Part shown: one piece after another, positions 15,975 through 18,387 of the stretch | Layout: every line of letters begins with the position of its first letter | Position numbering within the stretch: position 1 is the first letter of the stretch | DNA from: Gammaproteobacteria bacterium | GTDB taxonomy: Bacteria; Pseudomonadota; Gammaproteobacteria; SZUA-229 | Length of the DNA stretch: 18,387 bases | Assembly: GCA_016764035.1 (NCBI GenBank) | Contig: JAESSQ010000147.1 | Coordinates: 1 to 18,387 of the forward strand | Direction: 5' to 3' | Translations under genes and position numbers: made by a program | Notes under the pieces: model-generated | Database searches by the model: none | What the model was told of the DNA's origin: nothing | The model's input: the letters and a program-made list of their open reading frames with translations, nothing else

Positions 15975-16184
15975 TATTCGACCTCAAAATGAAATTTAAG
16001 CAATACGGTATTATGTCACATCGATATATTGTGAGCTTTGCACAATGTAGATTCTTTGTTAATGCAAGGCAAAAATTGTCGAAAAAGCGCAGTTCACACA
16101 GAGTAAATGAGCATTTTTAACGCAGCAATGGCGGAAAATTTGCTTCGTGCAAAACTCTCATATTAAAGGTTACAATACGCAACC
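15975..16184. other. Divergent bcp/yheS intergenic region
   Basis: No gene is supported. The stretch from about 16060 to 16160 has a mixed character, with AAATG-AG-CATTT (16107-16118) and AAAAGCGCAGTT, which resembles an intergenic repeat that I believe recurs in gammaproteobacteria; I cannot verify that. Near yheS, TACAAT (16171-16176) is a good -10 but has no -35 at 16-18 nt. Confidence 0.35.
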
Positions 16185-17885
16185 ATGCTACAAGCGATAA
16201 ACCTTGGTGTTAGACGCGGTGTTAAACTACTGTTTGAAAACACAAACTTCCAAATTCATCCGCGACAAAAAGTAGGTTTAACCGGTGCAAACGGCACGGG
16301 GAAATCCAGTCTTTTCTCCTTAATATTGCAACAATTGCACGCCGATACCGGTGACTGTCTTTATCCCGAACAGTGGGTGTTAGCACATGTTGCTCAGGAA
16401 ATACCCGACGGTGAAAAAAGCGCACTTGATTTTACACTGGATGGCGATGTCGAATTAAGACAAATACAAAACGATTTAAAAACCGCTGAAGACACCAATA
16501 ATGGCATTCTACTAGCGACCCTGCATACGCAACTCGATAACATTAACGGCTACAGCGCAAACGCCCGTGCAAGTCAGCTACTTTCTGGACTGGGTTTTAA
16601 ACAAAGCGACCAAACCCGATCAATAAATGAATTCTCGGGTGGCTGGCGAATGCGACTTAATTTGGCTCAAGCCTTAATGTGCCGTTCCGATTTATTATTA
16701 CTAGACGAGCCAACTAACCATCTTGATTTAGATACCATTATCTGGCTTGAATCCTGGTTAACCGCCTACCGAGGAACACTGTTACTTATTTCACATGACC
16801 GAGATTTTTTAAACAACATATGTACCCATATCGCTCATCTGGAAAACCAGACCATACAACTCTATACCGGTAACTATTCAGCTTTCGAACGTGTACGCGC
16901 AGAGCGACTTGCCAACCAACAATCAGAATATATAAAGCAACAACGCAATATTGCGCACATTGAATCCTACATTACGCGTTTTCGTGCTCAAGCTACTAAA
17001 GCCAAACAGGCTCAAAGCCGATTAAAGGCACTGGAGCGTATGTGTGTCATTGCACCAGCACATGTTGATTCGCCTTTTCATTTTTCTTTGTTCGAACCTG
17101 AAAAAATCCCTAACATTTTGCTACAGATGGAGCATGTCGACGCTGGCTACGGCGATACCTGCATATTAAAAAACATTGATTTCCAATTACTACCAGGTGA
17201 TCGTATCGGTTTGCTCGGCCCTAATGGTGCAGGCAAGTCGACATTTATCAAGATACTTGCCAACCAGCTAAAAACACAAGGTGGTGAATTTATATTAGCT
17301 AAAGAAACCAGCATCGGTTATTTCGCGCAACATCAGTTAGAACAACTTCACGACGAACACTCACCAATAGAGCATCTCCAGCAAATCGACAAAAAAGCAC
17401 GTGAAGCCGATTTGCGAAACCATCTTGGTCGTTTTGGATTTTCCAATGACATGGCGTTATCAAAAATTGAACAATTTTCAGGCGGTGAAAAATCACGTCT
17501 CGTGTTGGCCATGATCATCTACCAAAAGCCCAATCTGTTATTGCTTGATGAACCGACCAACCATCTCGATATTGAGATGCGTGAAGCACTGGCCGAAGCC
17601 TTGCAGGAATTTTCAGGCGCAATGGTTATTGTTTCGCATGACAGACATCTTCTCAATGTTACCTGCGATAAATTATTACTGGTCAACCAACAATCGGTCA
17701 GTGACTTCCCACTAAGTTTAGATGACTATCCTAAGTGGTTAAGCGAACATAACAACGCGGCACTAAATAATATAGATACAAAAAATGATGTCAGTAACAA
17801 CGATCAATCAGTCTCTAACAAACAAAGAAAAAGACTCGAAGCCGAGCAAAGAAAAAAAAACGGCGCCGCTGAGAAAAAAAATTAA
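16185..17885 (+). CDS. yheS: ABC-F ATPase YheS, frame broken before C-terminal domain
   Basis: This 566-aa protein is a cytoplasmic ABC-F ATPase with two ATP-binding domains; ABC-F proteins bind the ribosome E-site region and act on translation. Domain 1 has Walker A GANGTGKS (34-41), signature SGGW (151-154) and LLLDEPTNHLD (171-181, catalytic E175). A linker with RFRAQATKAKQAQSRLKALE (266-285) follows, the segment that reaches toward the P-site tRNA. Domain 2 has GPNGAGKS (345-352), SGGEK (432-436) and LLLLDEPTNHLD (451-462, catalytic E456). Similarity to E. coli YheS is strong along its length. The frame ends at residue 566, whereas the family is about 637 aa; the missing coiled-coil domain is found in another frame downstream. 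The ATG has no Shine-Dalgarno, and a TACAAT lies only 9 nt before it, so a very short leader is possible. Both active sites are intact. Confidence 0.93.
   Translation: MLQAINLGVRRGVKLLFENTNFQIHPRQKVGLTGANGTGKSSLFSLILQQLHADTGDCLYPEQWVLAHVAQEIPDGEKSALDFTLDGDVELRQIQNDLKTAEDTNNGILLATLHTQLDNINGYSANARASQLLSGLGFKQSDQTRSINEFSGGWRMRLNLAQALMCRSDLLLLDEPTNHLDLDTIIWLESWLTAYRGTLLLISHDRDFLNNICTHIAHLENQTIQLYTGNYSAFERVRAERLANQQSEYIKQQRNIAHIESYITRFRAQATKAKQAQSRLKALERMCVIAPAHVDSPFHFSLFEPEKIPNILLQMEHVDAGYGDTCILKNIDFQLLPGDRIGLLGPNGAGKSTFIKILANQLKTQGGEFILAKETSIGYFAQHQLEQLHDEHSPIEHLQQIDKKAREADLRNHLGRFGFSNDMALSKIEQFSGGEKSRLVLAMIIYQKPNLLLLDEPTNHLDIEMREALAEALQEFSGAMVIVSHDRHLLNVTCDKLLLVNQQSVSDFPLSLDDYPKWLSEHNNAALNNIDTKNDVSNNDQSVSNKQRKRLEAEQRKKNGAAEKKN
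17852..17860 (+). other. A9 run at the yheS frameshift
   Basis: Nine A residues between G17851 and C17861. In the annotated frame the codons are AGA AAA AAA AAC and a stop follows at 17883. With eight A residues the frame reads on as KKTAPLRKKIKQ, which matches E. coli YheS (QPLRKEI). The shift is thus best placed here and not at the A8 run (17874-17881). It may be a sequencing indel, a real mutation, or a transcriptional slippage site. Confidence 0.8.
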
Positions 17886-18105
17886 ACAAGTAGAATCGAC
17901 AATGGCGTCGCTCTCAGAAAGAATAAATACAATAACCAATAAACTTTCTGACAACGACATTTACGCTGAAAAAAACAAACAAAAATTACAAGAACTGCTG
18001 TTCGAAAAAACAGCCTTAGAAAAAAGTCATGAAAACAGCGAGAATGAATGGCTCGAACTCAACGAGCAATTGGAAAATACTGAACAGGCATTACAACAAC
18101 CGTAG
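17862..18105 (+). pseudogene. yheS: Out-of-frame C-terminal coiled-coil domain of YheS
   Basis: In the frame one base over from yheS, about 80 residues match the YheS C-terminus: APLRKKIKQVESTMASLSER, then a heptad-like helix pair with LSDNDIYAEKNKQKLQELLF, and ENEWLELNEQLENTEQAL. An ATG at 17785 in this frame lies inside the ABC gene and is probably not used. If the A9 run loses one base, the joined protein is 639 aa, the normal size. In ABC-F proteins this domain helps ribosome binding. It retains protein-like sequence up to its own TAG, which speaks for a recent or non-destructive shift. Confidence 0.85.
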
Positions 18106-18151
18106 TTAAAAATTAACTCATCGTCATAGCCTGATAAAAAACTATAAACGA

Positions 18152-18387
18152 CTACATCCGATTGCTTCCTACCGTTCGATACTCTTGCATTTTTTGTTCC
18201 GAATCGTCATAACACATGATAATGTCTTTAACGATGTCACTGCGCACGATATCTTGATAATCAAACTCATGCACATAAATACCTTTTACGGTATGTGTAC
18301 GCGTAATGGCATCATGCAACCCTGAATAACAACGAATATCTTTCTGGCTTAAATCACCGTTAATAACAACGGTTGATTCCCTACCGA
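18152..18387 (-). CDS. PhoH-like ATPase, C-terminal 77 residues only
   Basis: The minus frame is open from the window edge to a TAG at 18154-18152, giving the last 77 residues. VVINGDLSQKDIR fits the motif of PhoH-family P-loop ATPases (usually V-x-G-D-x-x-Q-x-D-L), followed by SGLHDAI and then a FDYQDIVRSDIVKDIIMCY segment, which resembles the DIVRS end of phage-type and long PhoH proteins. The N-terminal part with the Walker A motif is outside the window, so activity cannot be judged. PhoH proteins are linked to RNA metabolism and phosphate starvation in some bacteria. The gene is convergent with yheS; the 46-nt gap between them shows no hairpin terminator. Confidence 0.65.
   Translation of the reverse strand, partial: GRESTVVINGDLSQKDIRCYSGLHDAITRTHTVKGIYVHEFDYQDIVRSDIVKDIIMCYDDSEQKMQEYRTVGSNRM

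Overview
The window looks like chromosomal DNA of a gammaproteobacterium with low-to-moderate GC. The basis is dgkA, bcp, an ABC-F gene of the YheS type, a TIGR04219-like outer membrane barrel, and an ExbB/ExbD/AgmX cluster of the kind found in marine gammaproteobacteria. The genus cannot be fixed from the sequence. I see no tRNA, rRNA, CRISPR array, transposase or phage structural gene.

Left part (1-3422, minus strand): the first 1140 codons of a very large secreted protein made of DUF11-like beta-sandwich repeats. Its C-terminus lies outside the window. It is one continuous frame from 3422 to the window edge.

Centre (3676-13701, minus strand, transcribed right to left): nine tightly packed genes that appear to form one operon for an energised envelope-spanning machine. 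In transcription order they encode: a small exported coiled-coil protein; a 708-aa periplasmic TPR/coiled-coil protein; a 1065-aa TPR outer-membrane lipoprotein; a 213-aa TPR lipoprotein; a 96-aa exported protein; ExbB/TolQ-like, ExbD-1 and ExbD-2 motor subunits; and a 450-aa TonB-like transducer with a cytoplasmic coiled coil and an AgmX/PglI-type C-terminal domain. Genes mostly overlap by 4-8 nt or are separated by 1-12 nt. The only sizeable internal gap (97 nt, with two hairpins) separates the envelope half from the motor half. The gene content resembles the conserved core of the Myxococcus Agl-Glt gliding machinery (AglR/AglQ/AglS motor, GltG/GltJ transducers, TPR proteins). Such cores outside myxobacteria are, as far as I know, of unknown function. 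ExbD-1 has Asn where the proton-carrying Asp is expected, while ExbD-2 keeps the Asp. The large DUF11 protein just downstream could be a client, but nothing in the sequence proves that.

Right part (14047-18387): housekeeping genes. dgkA and a TIGR04219-type barrel are on plus. Then comes a nested palindromic repeat at a convergent gene junction. bcp is on minus, and a divergent yheS is on plus. The yheS reading frame is broken at a run of nine A residues, so the C-terminal coiled-coil domain lies in another frame. Removing one A gives a 639-aa protein of normal family length. The window ends inside a PhoH-like ATPase gene on minus.
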